Assembly (NCBI GenBank): GCA_039028895.1
Contig: JBCCHF010000035.1
Location: 1 to 64,000 of the forward strand
Length of the DNA: 64,000 nucleotides
Direction: 5' to 3'
Source of the DNA: JAHDCJ01 sp039028895
GTDB lineage: Bacteria; Bacteroidota; Bacteroidia; Chitinophagales; Saprospiraceae
Under the pieces are notes generated by a model. It was not told where the DNA came from and did not search any database. It saw only the letters and a list, made by a program, of their open reading frames with translations. The translations under genes and the position numbers were made by a program. Below, piece by piece: positions 8,000 to 17,071 of this stretch; the stretch's first letter is position 1; every line of letters starts with the position of its first letter.

Positions 8000-10801
8000 T
8001 TAATAGGAGAGTAAATGCCCTGGTTTTGTGGTCATGTCAGTGGTTGGCGGAGCGAATTGCGTCAATTTAATGCCTTTCACAGCATAATGGTACTCATCCA
8101 TAGTTGGTGTTCTGCCCAAAATTGCAGAAAGCACGACAACTGGTGTTGAAGCCAGGAGAGATTCTCCTTTTTTGCGATCTGCATCTGCTACCACACGACC
8201 TTGGAATAAACGGGTGGAGGTTGCCATTACGGTATCTCCTTTTTCAGCTTTTTCCTGATTACCCATGCACAGGTTGCATCCGGGGCGCTCCAGGTACAAG
8301 ATGTTTTCGTACTCTGTACGCGCAACCGTTTTGGGCGCATTATCATTAAACTCGAAGCCTGAATACTTTTGCAGGATTTCCCAGTCACCTTCTTCTTTGA
8401 GTTCTTCAATAATATTGTAGGTCGGGGCTGTTACTACAAGCGGAGCCTGGAATTCTACTTTACCGTATAATTCTTCAAGATTTTTGAGCATCTTGGCCAC
8501 AATCTTTATATCGCCTTTGTGGACCATACAAGAGCCGACAAAACCAAGGTCAACATCTTTATCACCGTCATAATAAGAAAGCGCTCTGATGGTGTCGTGG
8601 GTATATCGTTTTGAAACATCTTCGTTATTCACATCCGGGTCTGCTATCATCGGCTCATCAATGATGTCAAGGTCGACTTCAAACTCTGCATAATATTTTG
8701 CATTTTCATCCGGAGCCAAAGGCAGTTTTTCACCAGATCGAATTTCGTTAATCCGTTTATTCGCTTTGTCGATAAGGCTTTGGAGCACTTGTTTTTGGTT
8801 ATCCATGCCTTTTTCGATCATGATCTTGATTCGACTCTTTGCAATTTCCAAAGACTGAATCAGGGTATCCGGTTGAGAAATACAGATAGAGGCCTTAGCT
8901 TTCATTTCGGCTGTCCAGTCGGTAAAGGTAAAGGCCTGGTCAGCCAGAAGCGTACCGATATGTACTTCAATAATTCGACCCTGGAATACATTTTCACCTT
9001 TAAAGTGCTTTAACATTTGGGCTTGTGTGGCATGTACCACATCACGGAAATCCATATGGTCTGCCATCTTGCCCTTAAAAGTCACCTTTACGGATTCGGG
9101 TATGGGCATGGAGGCTTCACCTGTAGCCAATGCCAATGCAACGGTGCCGGAATCTGCTCCAAAAGCTACGCCTTTTGACATTCTGGTATGCGAATCACCA
9201 CCGATGATTATCGCCCAGTCGTCAATTGTGATGTCATTGAGTACCTTATGAATGACATCTGTCATTGGGTGATATACGTCTTTGGGGTCACGACCTGTGA
9301 TCAATCCAAAGTCGTTCATAAACTTCATAAGTCGAGGCGTATTTGCCTGGGCTTTTAAGTCCCAAACTGAAGCGGTGTGACAACCTGATTGGTAACCCGC
9401 ATCAACGATAGGCGAAATCACTGTAGCAGCCATCATTTCCAATTCCTGTGAAGTCATCAGCCCGGTTGTATCCTGCGAGCCAACAATATTTACATTGACG
9501 CGAACATAGGAGCCTGCGTGCAATATTGCTCCAGAGGTACCAACAGCATTTTTATTAAAGATTTTTTCTACAGCTGTTAATCCCTGACCTTTATTAGAAA
9601 TCTCCTTTGATGGGGCATAAACTGGTGGCATATCTATGCCAAGCGCCTGGGCTGCAAAAGCCTGAAGTTTTTTTCCAAACACCACGGCATAAGACCCCTT
9701 TGCACGAATAAACTCCATTTTCTGGGGTGTGAGCGAGGAAGAAATATCAATTAATTCATTGCCATCGGCATCGTATAATTTCTTCTGCCTGGTATTGATC
9801 GTCAGTACGGTTCCGGTGTCAACAGAATAAGTTTGCTTCAGAATGGGTTCACCATCTTCGTCAACGACAAGATCACCATTTTCATCAACCTGTTTTACCC
9901 AGTTTTTGAGGTCGACACCAATACCCCCTGTAACGCCAACAGTAGTCAAGAATATAGGAGAGATACCATTGGTGCCAGCAACAATTGGGGCAATATTAAT
10001 GAAGGGAACGTAAGGACTTGCTTGTTTACCTATCCAAAGGGCCACATTATTGACACCAGACATTCTGGAAGAGCCGACACCCATAGTGCCTTTTTCTGCG
10101 AGCAGCATTACTCTTTTATCCGGATGTGCTTCTTTTAACGTTAACAATTCTTTTTGTCGAACTTCATCAAATTCGAACATACATTGTCCGTGCAATTCTC
10201 TGTCTGCTCTCGAATGCGCTTCTTTACCAGGCGAGAGCAAATCGGTAGAAATATCTCCTACGCCAGCCACAAAGGTGACCACCTTGATCTCTTCTTCTAC
10301 ATCTGGTAGTTTGGTGAAAAATTCTGCCTGTGCGTAGCTTTCTAATATCCCGGTGGCAATGGTACTGCCGGCTTTGTAAGCTTTTTCAAGTCGCTCCATA
10401 TCGGCCTCGTACAAGAAAACTTGTGTTTTCAGTACAATGGCTGCTTCTTTAGCAATTGCTTCGTCGTCACCCAGGGCCAGATCCAGTAATACTTTTATAG
10501 AAGGGCCACCTTTCATATGAGACAACTGTTCAAAGGCGAAGCCAGGAGAGATTTCCTTAATTTGGACTTCCCCAAGGATGATCTCCTTTAAAAATTGGGC
10601 TTTAACGCCTGCCGCACTTGTCGTTCCCGGCAATACATTATAGATGAAGAAACTTAGAGAATCATCTCGATGCTCATGGTTATCGTCTTTGATTTGTGCA
10701 ATCACTTCGCTGATCAAATCTGCGCCATCAATCGGCAGAGGATGCAGCCCCTGCGCTTCTCTATCAATAATTTGCTTTAGATACTCGTTGTATTTACTCA
10801 T
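8000..10801 (-). CDS. acnB: Bifunctional aconitate hydratase 2 / 2-methylisocitrate dehydratase
   Basis: 933 residues, AcnB-type aconitase of the TCA (and methylcitrate) cycle, interconverting citrate and isocitrate through a 4Fe-4S cluster. The HEAT-like N-terminal domain comes first, as in AcnB and unlike AcnA. Cluster cysteines are visible as GSCMVHKGD and as the pair in GCNLCMGNQ; other hallmarks are GADSGTVALALATGEASMPIPESVKV and GGDSHTRMS. It is somewhat longer than the enterobacterial enzyme. Part of the extra length is an acidic loop (about residues 300-350, DENGDLVVDEDGEP) seen in Bacteroidota versions. It heads a tightly spaced minus-strand gene run. Confidence 0.97.
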   Translation of the reverse strand: MSKYNEYLKQIIDREAQGLHPLPIDGADLISEVIAQIKDDNHEHRDDSLSFFIYNVLPGTTSAAGVKAQFLKEIILGEVQIKEISPGFAFEQLSHMKGGPSIKVLLDLALGDDEAIAKEAAIVLKTQVFLYEADMERLEKAYKAGSTIATGILESYAQAEFFTKLPDVEEEIKVVTFVAGVGDISTDLLSPGKEAHSRADRELHGQCMFEFDEVRQKELLTLKEAHPDKRVMLLAEKGTMGVGSSRMSGVNNVALWIGKQASPYVPFINIAPIVAGTNGISPIFLTTVGVTGGIGVDLKNWVKQVDENGDLVVDEDGEPILKQTYSVDTGTVLTINTRQKKLYDADGNELIDISSSLTPQKMEFIRAKGSYAVVFGKKLQAFAAQALGIDMPPVYAPSKEISNKGQGLTAVEKIFNKNAVGTSGAILHAGSYVRVNVNIVGSQDTTGLMTSQELEMMAATVISPIVDAGYQSGCHTASVWDLKAQANTPRLMKFMNDFGLITGRDPKDVYHPMTDVIHKVLNDITIDDWAIIIGGDSHTRMSKGVAFGADSGTVALALATGEASMPIPESVKVTFKGKMADHMDFRDVVHATQAQMLKHFKGENVFQGRIIEVHIGTLLADQAFTFTDWTAEMKAKASICISQPDTLIQSLEIAKSRIKIMIEKGMDNQKQVLQSLIDKANKRINEIRSGEKLPLAPDENAKYYAEFEVDLDIIDEPMIADPDVNNEDVSKRYTHDTIRALSYYDGDKDVDLGFVGSCMVHKGDIKIVAKMLKNLEELYGKVEFQAPLVVTAPTYNIIEELKEEGDWEILQKYSGFEFNDNAPKTVARTEYENILYLERPGCNLCMGNQEKAEKGDTVMATSTRLFQGRVVADADRKKGESLLASTPVVVLSAILGRTPTMDEYHYAVKGIKLTQFAPPTTDMTTKPGHLLSY

Positions 10802-10910
10802 ATGAAGACCATTTCTCTAAAAATCGGTTAGAACCGCGAAAATAAACAATTTATAGCTTTTTTATAAGGCTGACTTTGCTCAGTTGCCTGTATTTGAAGC
10901 ACTTCAGTAC

Positions 10911-11209
10911 TTATATTTCTTCTAAAACAATTAAATATTCTCTTGAAGACAGGAACCTTCTTCCTGCTTTCATCTTTTGGCTATGACTCATGCAGGAATT
11001 AAAGCTGAATGCCGATTCACTAAATTGATAAGTACCTTTTAAGGCACCGATAAAGTAGATGGCACATTCATAAACAGAATGTTCGTCATCCGGGCAAGTG
11101 CCAACAGGATTGATATTCAAGCCTTTATTTATACTTTCAAAACCAATAACTCTTCCTCATGGCAGGAAAAGAGGCAAGCGATAAGTAAGGTTCCTACAAT
11201 CTTTTTCAT
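10911..11209 (-). pseudogene. Small lipoprotein gene split by a frameshift
   Basis: An ATG at 11209 opens a classic lipoprotein signal (MKKIVGTLLIACLFSC, lipobox LFSC) but the frame stops after 26 codons. A second frame, shifted by one, continues from the same point as RVIGFESINKG and then PVGTCPDDEH, and runs to a stop at 10911 with a cysteine-containing, ordered-looking sequence. The two halves together would give about 99 residues. The shift lies near the GAGGAAGAG stretch at about 11145-11160. It may be a real inactivation, a sequencing error or, less likely, recoding. Family unknown. Confidence 0.6.
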
Positions 11210-11415
11210 TTGGTTATCATCTTTTCAGTTAAACAACCACACCTTATTAACATCACTTTGAGGTTTAAAGTTGACAAATTCAGTTTATGTGTTTTGTAAA
11301 GTTGGTCCTTAAGCGTATGGACTCAAAACCTGGTCTGAAAATACCATGGACATGGCTTTTGCATGACTCGTCATATAGAAGTTATCGATCTCGATAAACA
11401 GCCAACAGATGAAGC

Positions 11416-12027
11416 TCAATCTGCTAAAGATGAAAGATGTGACTTTTCTTTCACTTTAATGTTAAGACTATTGAGCGTGTTTAGGTCCAGCCATCTATAA
11501 GGCAGGTTATTGTCTTTTTGATATTGAATTATGGTTTCTTTAAATGCGCCTTCAAAATTCGAACTCTCCTGTAGATTGACTGTGTATCCTTTTTTCTTCA
11601 ACTGTTTGTTGATGACTTGAATTATTTTGTTATCCACATCCTTGTCGCAAATGCCTTTGATGCGCTCGGAATATTTTGGTGTCTGATGATGGATGACCGT
11701 GTTTTGCCAACCGGCTCCTGTGTTATTCGGGCCTTGCAGAAAGACATATTTTTCTACGTCATAATCTTCATTTTGAATGTTAGCTTCATACGCCGCCCTG
11801 TTTTCTAGCTTAAACAAATTTTTTGTTTTCTTATCTACCTTGAAATACATGGTATCAATTTGACTATCTCCGGGTTCATTGTCTTCTAGTAGATGAAGCA
11901 CTTCCATGTGCGGAATATATTCTCCTTCTATTATCGAGGAACCAATGCATAATTCTTCGACGTGAATTACTGATTTGCAAGACATCAGTAAAACCGAAAA
12001 GAGTATTATCAGATTTAAGGTCTTCAT
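11416..12027 (-). CDS. Lipoprotein with a peptidoglycan-binding-like C-terminus
   Basis: 203 residues. A lipoprotein signal (VLLMSC lipobox) precedes a domain of unknown type (about 20-130). The last 70 residues resemble the three-helix peptidoglycan-binding fold: an N-terminal helix DNKIIQVINKQLKKKGY, then FKETIIQYQKDNNLPY and LNTLNSLNI, which matches the 'allkfQ..ngL..dG.vg..Tl..L' pattern of that family. It would sit in the periplasm or outer membrane and may hold cell wall. Single gene. The domain assignment is an inference from pattern only. Confidence 0.65.
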   Translation of the reverse strand: MKTLNLIILFSVLLMSCKSVIHVEELCIGSSIIEGEYIPHMEVLHLLEDNEPGDSQIDTMYFKVDKKTKNLFKLENRAAYEANIQNEDYDVEKYVFLQGPNNTGAGWQNTVIHHQTPKYSERIKGICDKDVDNKIIQVINKQLKKKGYTVNLQESSNFEGAFKETIIQYQKDNNLPYRWLDLNTLNSLNIKVKEKSHLSSLAD

Positions 12028-12100
12028 GAATGAATACTTTTGATCTTTAACGATGTGCTAAAGGATAAGGGCATTTGGGAAACCGTAATCCCTGTGTCGA

Positions 12101-12727
12101 TTACAAAGGTTTACGTCCGGTAAATCTGACTACCGAACCCTTTCCATTGTGGTAAATACCTTCTGTAAGTTGAACTTCTTTTTCGATCAACTCGATAATC
12201 TCATAACCTTCAAAATCAGTTTTCAATTCTTCTACTGAGAATAGCGAGTCCAGGTTCCTGGGTCCTCCAACCTTTTCATTGGCCTTGCGATATTTTAAGT
12301 GGTTTTTTCCAAATGCTTCAAAAATTATGGTGCCGCCTTTTTTTAGATAAGTGCTGAGTAGTTTGTGATAGTCTGACTTGACATCTGCGGGGAAGTGTGC
12401 ATAAATAAGCACTATCGCATCAAATTGTTCGTCTTTATAATTCAAATTGGGGAGTTGTCCAACCTGATAATCAATGGTCACATTGTGCATTTGGGCAAAC
12501 TGATGCGCTTTCCTTTTGCCTTCTATACTAATGTCGAATGCAGAAACTGTCCAACCTTGCCTGGCGGCATAAATGCCATTCCGGCCTTCTCCTTCTGCAC
12601 CGAACAAGATGGTTCCCGGTGCCAGTTTATCCAATTGCGCTTTAAGATAGTCATTGGGTTCGGTGCCGTAGGCGAATTCGCTTTTGGCATATCTTTCATT
12701 CCACTTTTTTTGCCAGTCAATAGCCAT
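12101..12727 (-). CDS. Class I SAM-dependent methyltransferase (TehB-like)
   Basis: 208 residues. The N-terminus (WQKKWNERYAKSEFAYGTEPNDYL) and motif I (LFGAEGEGRNGIYAARQGW) followed by acidic motif post-I (VSAFDIS) are typical of the small methyltransferase group related to the tellurite-resistance protein TehB. Motif II/III segments (FDAIVLIYAHFP, GGTIIFEAFGKNH) follow in order. It is cytoplasmic and its substrate is unknown; TehB-like members are often thiol or metalloid methylases. There is no operon partner. The family call is firm, the tellurite role only a possibility. Confidence 0.8.
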   Translation of the reverse strand: MAIDWQKKWNERYAKSEFAYGTEPNDYLKAQLDKLAPGTILFGAEGEGRNGIYAARQGWTVSAFDISIEGKRKAHQFAQMHNVTIDYQVGQLPNLNYKDEQFDAIVLIYAHFPADVKSDYHKLLSTYLKKGGTIIFEAFGKNHLKYRKANEKVGGPRNLDSLFSVEELKTDFEGYEIIELIEKEVQLTEGIYHNGKGSVVRFTGRKPL

Positions 12728-12817
12728 TTTGATTTAGTTTTGGTCTGCAAAATTTGATTTTGATGTATTTCCCAAAATAGCAAATGTCTTCTTTATTTGA
12801 TTTCTCTTTTTTATATT

Positions 12818-13324
12818 TTAGAATTCCCCAACAGACAGGTTTTTCAGAAGCGGATTATGGATAACATCAATGCTGGTCAACAGATTTCCGCCAATGTTAA
12901 GATGTTCCAATAGATTTAAATTACTTATATCAATGGTGTTAAGGGCATTTCCGCCAAGGATAATATTAACAAGCATTGTGTTTTGGCTAAGATCAATGCC
13001 CGCAATCTGGTTAAATGACAAATCCAAATAATGTAACTGACTTATAGCACTGACATCTGCTGTCGCCAGGTTATTACCAGATGCAAATAGCGAATCGAGA
13101 TTGATGAATACTTCGATTCCTGTCAGATCCGATATACCAAGTGCTTCAAGGTGCAAAGAGGTGACTGGCAAGGCGTCAGTATTGAGAATATTGCCGTTTA
13201 ATCCATTATTGTCAATGCCTGCGTTGATAAGGGCTTGTTCAAATGCCTGATCAGGTACAAGTGTTGTTTGAGCAGAAAGAAAAGTGCCCAAAAGCATGAG
13301 CATAAGTAAGCAATTACATTTCAT
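12818..13324 (-). CDS. Secreted leucine-rich-repeat protein, short
   Basis: 168 residues with a cleavable signal peptide (ends FLSAQ). The opening VPDQAFEQALINAGIDNN is the common start of internalin-like proteins in this phylum. At least five leucine-rich repeats follow (LDSLFASGNNLATADVS, LHYLDLSFNQIAGIDLS, LVNIILGGNALNTIDIS and so on). Homologues are often longer and end in a sorting domain; here the frame stops right after the last repeat (LLKNLSVGEF), so it may be a C-terminally truncated copy. The start codon lies in a hairpin (13322-13345). Confidence 0.75.
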   Translation of the reverse strand: MKCNCLLMLMLLGTFLSAQTTLVPDQAFEQALINAGIDNNGLNGNILNTDALPVTSLHLEALGISDLTGIEVFINLDSLFASGNNLATADVSAISQLHYLDLSFNQIAGIDLSQNTMLVNIILGGNALNTIDISNLNLLEHLNIGGNLLTSIDVIHNPLLKNLSVGEF

Positions 13325-13345
13325 GATAAATGAGGTTTTATCATG
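13322..13345 (-). promoter_or_regulatory. Hairpin covering the start codon of the 12818-13324 gene
   Basis: A perfect 9-bp inverted repeat (13322-13330 with 13337-13345, 6-base loop). On the minus strand the second arm ends exactly with the ATG of the leucine-rich-repeat gene, so the folded mRNA would hide the start codon. It could equally be a protein operator. Confidence 0.35.
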
Positions 13346-13487
13346 AATAGAGTCAAAGCTAGTTAGGTCATCAATTTTTTTGAATTAATCCTGAACATCG
13401 TTTTCGAAATGCCTTAATCAAAATTAAATTTGCTGCGTTTGTCTCAGAAAACAAAATCCATACAAGCTCTTAATCCCGCAGTATTGT

Positions 13488-14954
13488 CTATTTGTTTGTG
13501 ATAGTAGATTTTATTGTTTCAACCCAAAGTTGATACCCCATTTCATTTAAGTGCGTACCATCAGAAGTGAGAAGGGGCTGTATTAAACCATCAACACCAA
13601 CAAATTTTTCAAACAAGTTTATCAATTGGTAATCGGCATCTTTTTCATGCATGCTGATTATGGCATTTACTGTATTAATATTATCCGCCATATAACCTTC
13701 GGAGGTAGGCAGTATTGTTTGTAAATAGATTTTTGTATCAGGCGATCCTGCATGAATAAGCTCAGTGATTTTAATGATATTATCGGCCACGTATTCGGGA
13801 GAGGGTATTTCTTTTTGATAGTATAAATTGAATAAATCATTAATGCCAATTAACAAAAAAACGGTTTTAGGTTTATAGTAAATTAATTCGTCAAGCCGTT
13901 TAAGAACGCCATCTGTCACATCTCCTGCAATGCCACGATTATGTACGTTCTCTAAACCTAATTTTTCACCCCAGTTTTTTCCTTGCTCGGTGATACTATT
14001 TCCAATAAATACGATGTCGCCGAAATCTAAAGGCGACTTTTTAAATGCTTCAATTCTTTGATTGTAATGGATCTTAGTCCAATCACCATGATACTGAATG
14101 CTTGTCGATTTAGATGGATACAGCTGGTCGAGGAAGGATACTTCGATGAATGAGCTTTGAAACTGAACTGGCATACTTTGACCAGGAAGTAATTCTACAA
14201 AATTTCCTTTGTCATTTTTTATCCAAACCGCTAAGTTTTTTGACGGATTAAAAACAGAACCGTTTGAATATGATAAATTCTTGATGGCTGTTAAATAATC
14301 GACTATTTCAATAGTTTGGGCATACCAGATATCTTTATTATTCCCTAGTAAATTGCAAATAGAATCCGCCAATGTCCAATTGTTATCAAACTCATAACTA
14401 TGGCCCCATATATTTAGCAATTGCATTTCATCAGGTTCATTATATATGAAATAAGAACCAAAATTCAGGGCGTCAAAAATATGACAGGTCGGATGGAGTG
14501 TTAAAAAATTTGATGCGGGTAAATCAAAGCTCCGAGTGGCTGAAGTCGTTCGAGCATATTTTATCTTCAACACGTTCAAGGTCTTTAAGGTCTGATCGTC
14601 ATAGGCTCCAAAAGGATAAGCCAAGCCTTGTACCTGATCATGATCTGTCTGTTTTATCAATTGGTTAAGCCTATCAATATCGGGGGCTATTTCCATCCTG
14701 ATAAATGAATCTACCCGATTATTTAATCCAGCATGATTTACACCGTGACTTGAAATTTCATGACCACGATAAATAGTGCTTACCTCGGTTTCACTCACAA
14801 AGTGTGTATCGTAGCCTAATTCTGAACTTAACCATTCCGCTTTTTTGCCTAATCTGCCTGAATTTAAATGAAAGGTCCCAGTTATGTTTGCCATATTTAG
14901 CTTTTCCAATAAAACCCTGTCGTGCTGAGGGCCGTCATCAAAGCTCATTATCAA
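13488..14954 (-). CDS. Polysaccharide deacetylase fused to SGNH/GDSL esterase
   Basis: About 488 residues. The N-terminal part is a NodB-type deacetylase: SFDDGP at residues 4-9, H-x-x-x-H in SSHGVNH near 70 and AYPFGAYDD near 115. The C-terminal part is an SGNH hydrolase: IGNS near 320, RGIAGD, GIND near 375 and the DGTH catalytic pair near 465. Both domains typically deacetylate glycans. The first possible start codons are TTG 14954 or ATG 14948, but the homologous sequence (NFSFPNGKLKAL) continues upstream to the stop of the preceding esterase gene, and no signal peptide is present. The frame may thus be entered by a -1 shift at 15002-15008. Confidence 0.8.
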   Translation of the reverse strand: MIMSFDDGPQHDRVLLEKLNMANITGTFHLNSGRLGKKAEWLSSELGYDTHFVSETEVSTIYRGHEISSHGVNHAGLNNRVDSFIRMEIAPDIDRLNQLIKQTDHDQVQGLAYPFGAYDDQTLKTLNVLKIKYARTTSATRSFDLPASNFLTLHPTCHIFDALNFGSYFIYNEPDEMQLLNIWGHSYEFDNNWTLADSICNLLGNNKDIWYAQTIEIVDYLTAIKNLSYSNGSVFNPSKNLAVWIKNDKGNFVELLPGQSMPVQFQSSFIEVSFLDQLYPSKSTSIQYHGDWTKIHYNQRIEAFKKSPLDFGDIVFIGNSITEQGKNWGEKLGLENVHNRGIAGDVTDGVLKRLDELIYYKPKTVFLLIGINDLFNLYYQKEIPSPEYVADNIIKITELIHAGSPDTKIYLQTILPTSEGYMADNINTVNAIISMHEKDADYQLINLFEKFVGVDGLIQPLLTSDGTHLNEMGYQLWVETIKSTITNK

Positions 14955-14998
14955 AGCTTTTAGTTTGCCATTAGGGAAGCTAAAGTTTTTAGTGTTAA

Positions 14999-15955
14999 TC
15001 AGTTTTTTTTACTAAAAGTTGCCTTTGTCAACATAAACTCCAAAGGGATATTTAGTCTTTTACTCCAGGCATTTTCACTATGATTCTCTCCGGGGAAATA
15101 TCTGGTAAGCCAAGTGCTTTCGTTGAAGCCCTTTTCAATCATTAATTGATCTACTTTCTTCTGGATATCAGGATATAATTGATCCAGGGTTTCATCTCCA
15201 CAATCGAAATATATTTTATTTTTTGAAGCACTGGGAAGGTGCTTGTCCAGGTACTCGATAAATGCTTCAGGCATTGGGTTGTTGTCGAGTGTAAATGTAC
15301 CTGGCCAATGTGTTGATAAGCAAGCAGCACCTCCAAAAATATTTGGGTACTCGCAAATGGCATACATAGAAATTAAGCCGCCCATACTGCTACCCACAAC
15401 ATAGGTATTTGCTTTATCCGTATAAACGGAATACGTCTTGTCAATATAAGGTTTCAACTCATTGACAATAAATTTAAGATAGTTATCTGACTGGGGTTTG
15501 AATGAATTCTTTAGTGGAACATGAGACTGCTTGAGTTGTGCAGTTACAGTGTCTTTCTCAGTTTTGGACAAAGATTCAAAGGGCTTCTCAGGAAAATAAT
15601 CTGCGTGTCTTGTGCTGCCACCATTCCAAATACCGACCACAATAAATTCTTCAATGATATCAGATTTAAACAAATCAGCAGCTACATCATCTACATTCCA
15701 TGCCTGTTTATTCCAGGAGCTTTCCGGGTCGAACAGCATTTGTCCGTCATGCATGTATAAAACTTTATATTGACTCGATCCAGAATAGCCATCAGGAAGC
15801 CAAATATCAATATTTCTAGCGGTAATATACGTTGACTGAAAATTCTCAATACGTTCAATTTTACCTTCTACTACTTTAGGGAGTTGGTTTTGCGCCATTG
15901 CGAAAAGGGGAAAAGAAAAAATTAAGATAAGGCTTGCTATTGTTTTCATTTTCAA
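14999..15955 (-). CDS. Secreted alpha/beta-hydrolase esterase (esterase D/Fes-like)
   Basis: 318 residues with a signal peptide ending AMAQ. Typical of the putative esterase family related to enterochelin esterase and feruloyl/acetyl esterases: IWLPDGY, VLYMHDGQMLFD, the nucleophile elbow GSSMGG near residue 190, FDCGDETLD and the catalytic His region GENHSENAW. It probably removes ester groups from polysaccharide or siderophore outside the cytoplasm. It lies 20 bases after the 15976-16884 hydrolase. Its last codons are AAA AAA AAC TGA within an eight-A run, where a -1 slip would fuse it to the downstream deacetylase. Confidence 0.85.
   Translation of the reverse strand: MKMKTIASLILIFSFPLFAMAQNQLPKVVEGKIERIENFQSTYITARNIDIWLPDGYSGSSQYKVLYMHDGQMLFDPESSWNKQAWNVDDVAADLFKSDIIEEFIVVGIWNGGSTRHADYFPEKPFESLSKTEKDTVTAQLKQSHVPLKNSFKPQSDNYLKFIVNELKPYIDKTYSVYTDKANTYVVGSSMGGLISMYAICEYPNIFGGAACLSTHWPGTFTLDNNPMPEAFIEYLDKHLPSASKNKIYFDCGDETLDQLYPDIQKKVDQLMIEKGFNESTWLTRYFPGENHSENAWSKRLNIPLEFMLTKATFSKKN
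15002..15008 (-). other. Candidate -1 frameshift heptamer A AAA AAC
   Basis: On the minus strand the run of eight A and a C just before the esterase stop forms the classical X XXY YYZ slippery heptamer in the correct zero frame (AAA AAC then TGA). Slipping back one base bypasses the stop and continues in the deacetylase-SGNH frame without another stop. Downstream secondary structure looks weak, so transcriptional slippage or a one-base sequence error are alternatives. Confidence 0.4.
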
Positions 15956-15975
15956 GGTTTAGTAATCAGAGAAAA

Positions 15976-16884
15976 TTATTTCGCCGCTGTTTTGTATTTA
16001 AAAATGAAGCTTGTGATCAAATCGCGATTAACACTTGCGTTTTCATTCGAAAGTTCATTCCAAAGGCTCAGATGGGTATGGTCATAAAGGCTGATGACTT
16101 GGAATTCTTTATTCCCGTTTTTCAGAATTTCTGACTCAAATTTTCCATTGTAAACATAAGTTTGTCCTTCGTTAATTAGTAAAATTGGGAGGGTTAAATT
16201 TTCTGCATACGAAACAGGCGAAGCTTCTAAATGTGCTTCATGCGATTCACCAAATACAGGGTTGATATGATTGGTAACATAATTGGAGTCGATTTCTGCT
16301 AATAATTTCTTGTATAAAGGTATATCGTAACCTCCCGCCACCGGAATAATACCTTTAATGACTTCAGTCTTCAAGCCCAAGGCCTCGAGGTACTTTTTAT
16401 CTGATGCCAGCAACGCGCTGAGGTGGGCGCCACAGGAGTAACCCCCTACAAAAATATTATTGTTATCATAGTTGTGCTGGTCTTCATTTTTATAGATCCA
16501 CTCAAAAGCCTTTGCTACATCTTTGATATGCTCAGGGTGTTGAATGCCTGTTTCTCTTTTTGGCCGTCCGTCGAGCAGGGCAGGACTTAACCTATGCCCA
16601 ACAGCAATTACGACTATTCCCTTTTTTGCAATTTTTCTGCAAAAATCCATTTGTTGATGCCTGTCTACATAGGCCCATGCTCCTCCACCGAGCCACATTA
16701 GCACCGGGGGCTTTTCTACACCTGCCGGTAACACAATATTGACCTTGGTGTATATGGAATCCGCTGTTCCGTTGTTGTAGTAGCTAATGTCTGAGATTTC
16801 TTCAAGTTTGAATTCATTGGTTTGAGCGCATGCGAGTGTAAGCACTGAAACTGCGATTAATACGGTGGATATTTTTAGTTTCAT
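15976..16884 (-). CDS. Alpha/beta-hydrolase lipoprotein, carboxylesterase type
   Basis: 302 residues, with a lipoprotein signal (lipobox LTLAC). The oxyanion motif is present as LGGGAW near 70 (in place of HGGG), the nucleophile elbow as GGYSCGAH near 150, and the catalytic His in DHTHLSLW near the C-terminus. This is the esterase/lipase group (BD-FAE-like) that often deacetylates plant or algal glycans in Bacteroidota. It is the first gene of the esterase group running to 13488 and presumably works with the next two. Single-residue substrate specificity cannot be inferred. Confidence 0.85.
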   Translation of the reverse strand: MKLKISTVLIAVSVLTLACAQTNEFKLEEISDISYYNNGTADSIYTKVNIVLPAGVEKPPVLMWLGGGAWAYVDRHQQMDFCRKIAKKGIVVIAVGHRLSPALLDGRPKRETGIQHPEHIKDVAKAFEWIYKNEDQHNYDNNNIFVGGYSCGAHLSALLASDKKYLEALGLKTEVIKGIIPVAGGYDIPLYKKLLAEIDSNYVTNHINPVFGESHEAHLEASPVSYAENLTLPILLINEGQTYVYNGKFESEILKNGNKEFQVISLYDHTHLSLWNELSNENASVNRDLITSFIFKYKTAAK

Positions 16885-17071
16885 AATTGATGTTTATTAA
16901 AATTGATAGACCCGACTATGGGTAAACGAAACACTGCTAATTCTCCATTAGAAATGATTCCATTTGGTTAGATTAGATCATTATTATAAAAAATAGCGTC
17001 ATAAATATTATCAGGTAATCGATGGTTTGCTTTTTTCTATCAGAAAAGAACCAATGCGCTCTTTGGGTCAA

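Noticed and set aside
8104..10337. Plus-strand reading frames opposite acnB
   Set aside because: Shadows of a well-supported 933-residue gene on the other strand.
14941..15010. Simple readthrough from TTG 14954 as proof that the deacetylase starts there
   Set aside because: Family-like sequence continues upstream of that codon and no signal peptide is present, so the start remains open.
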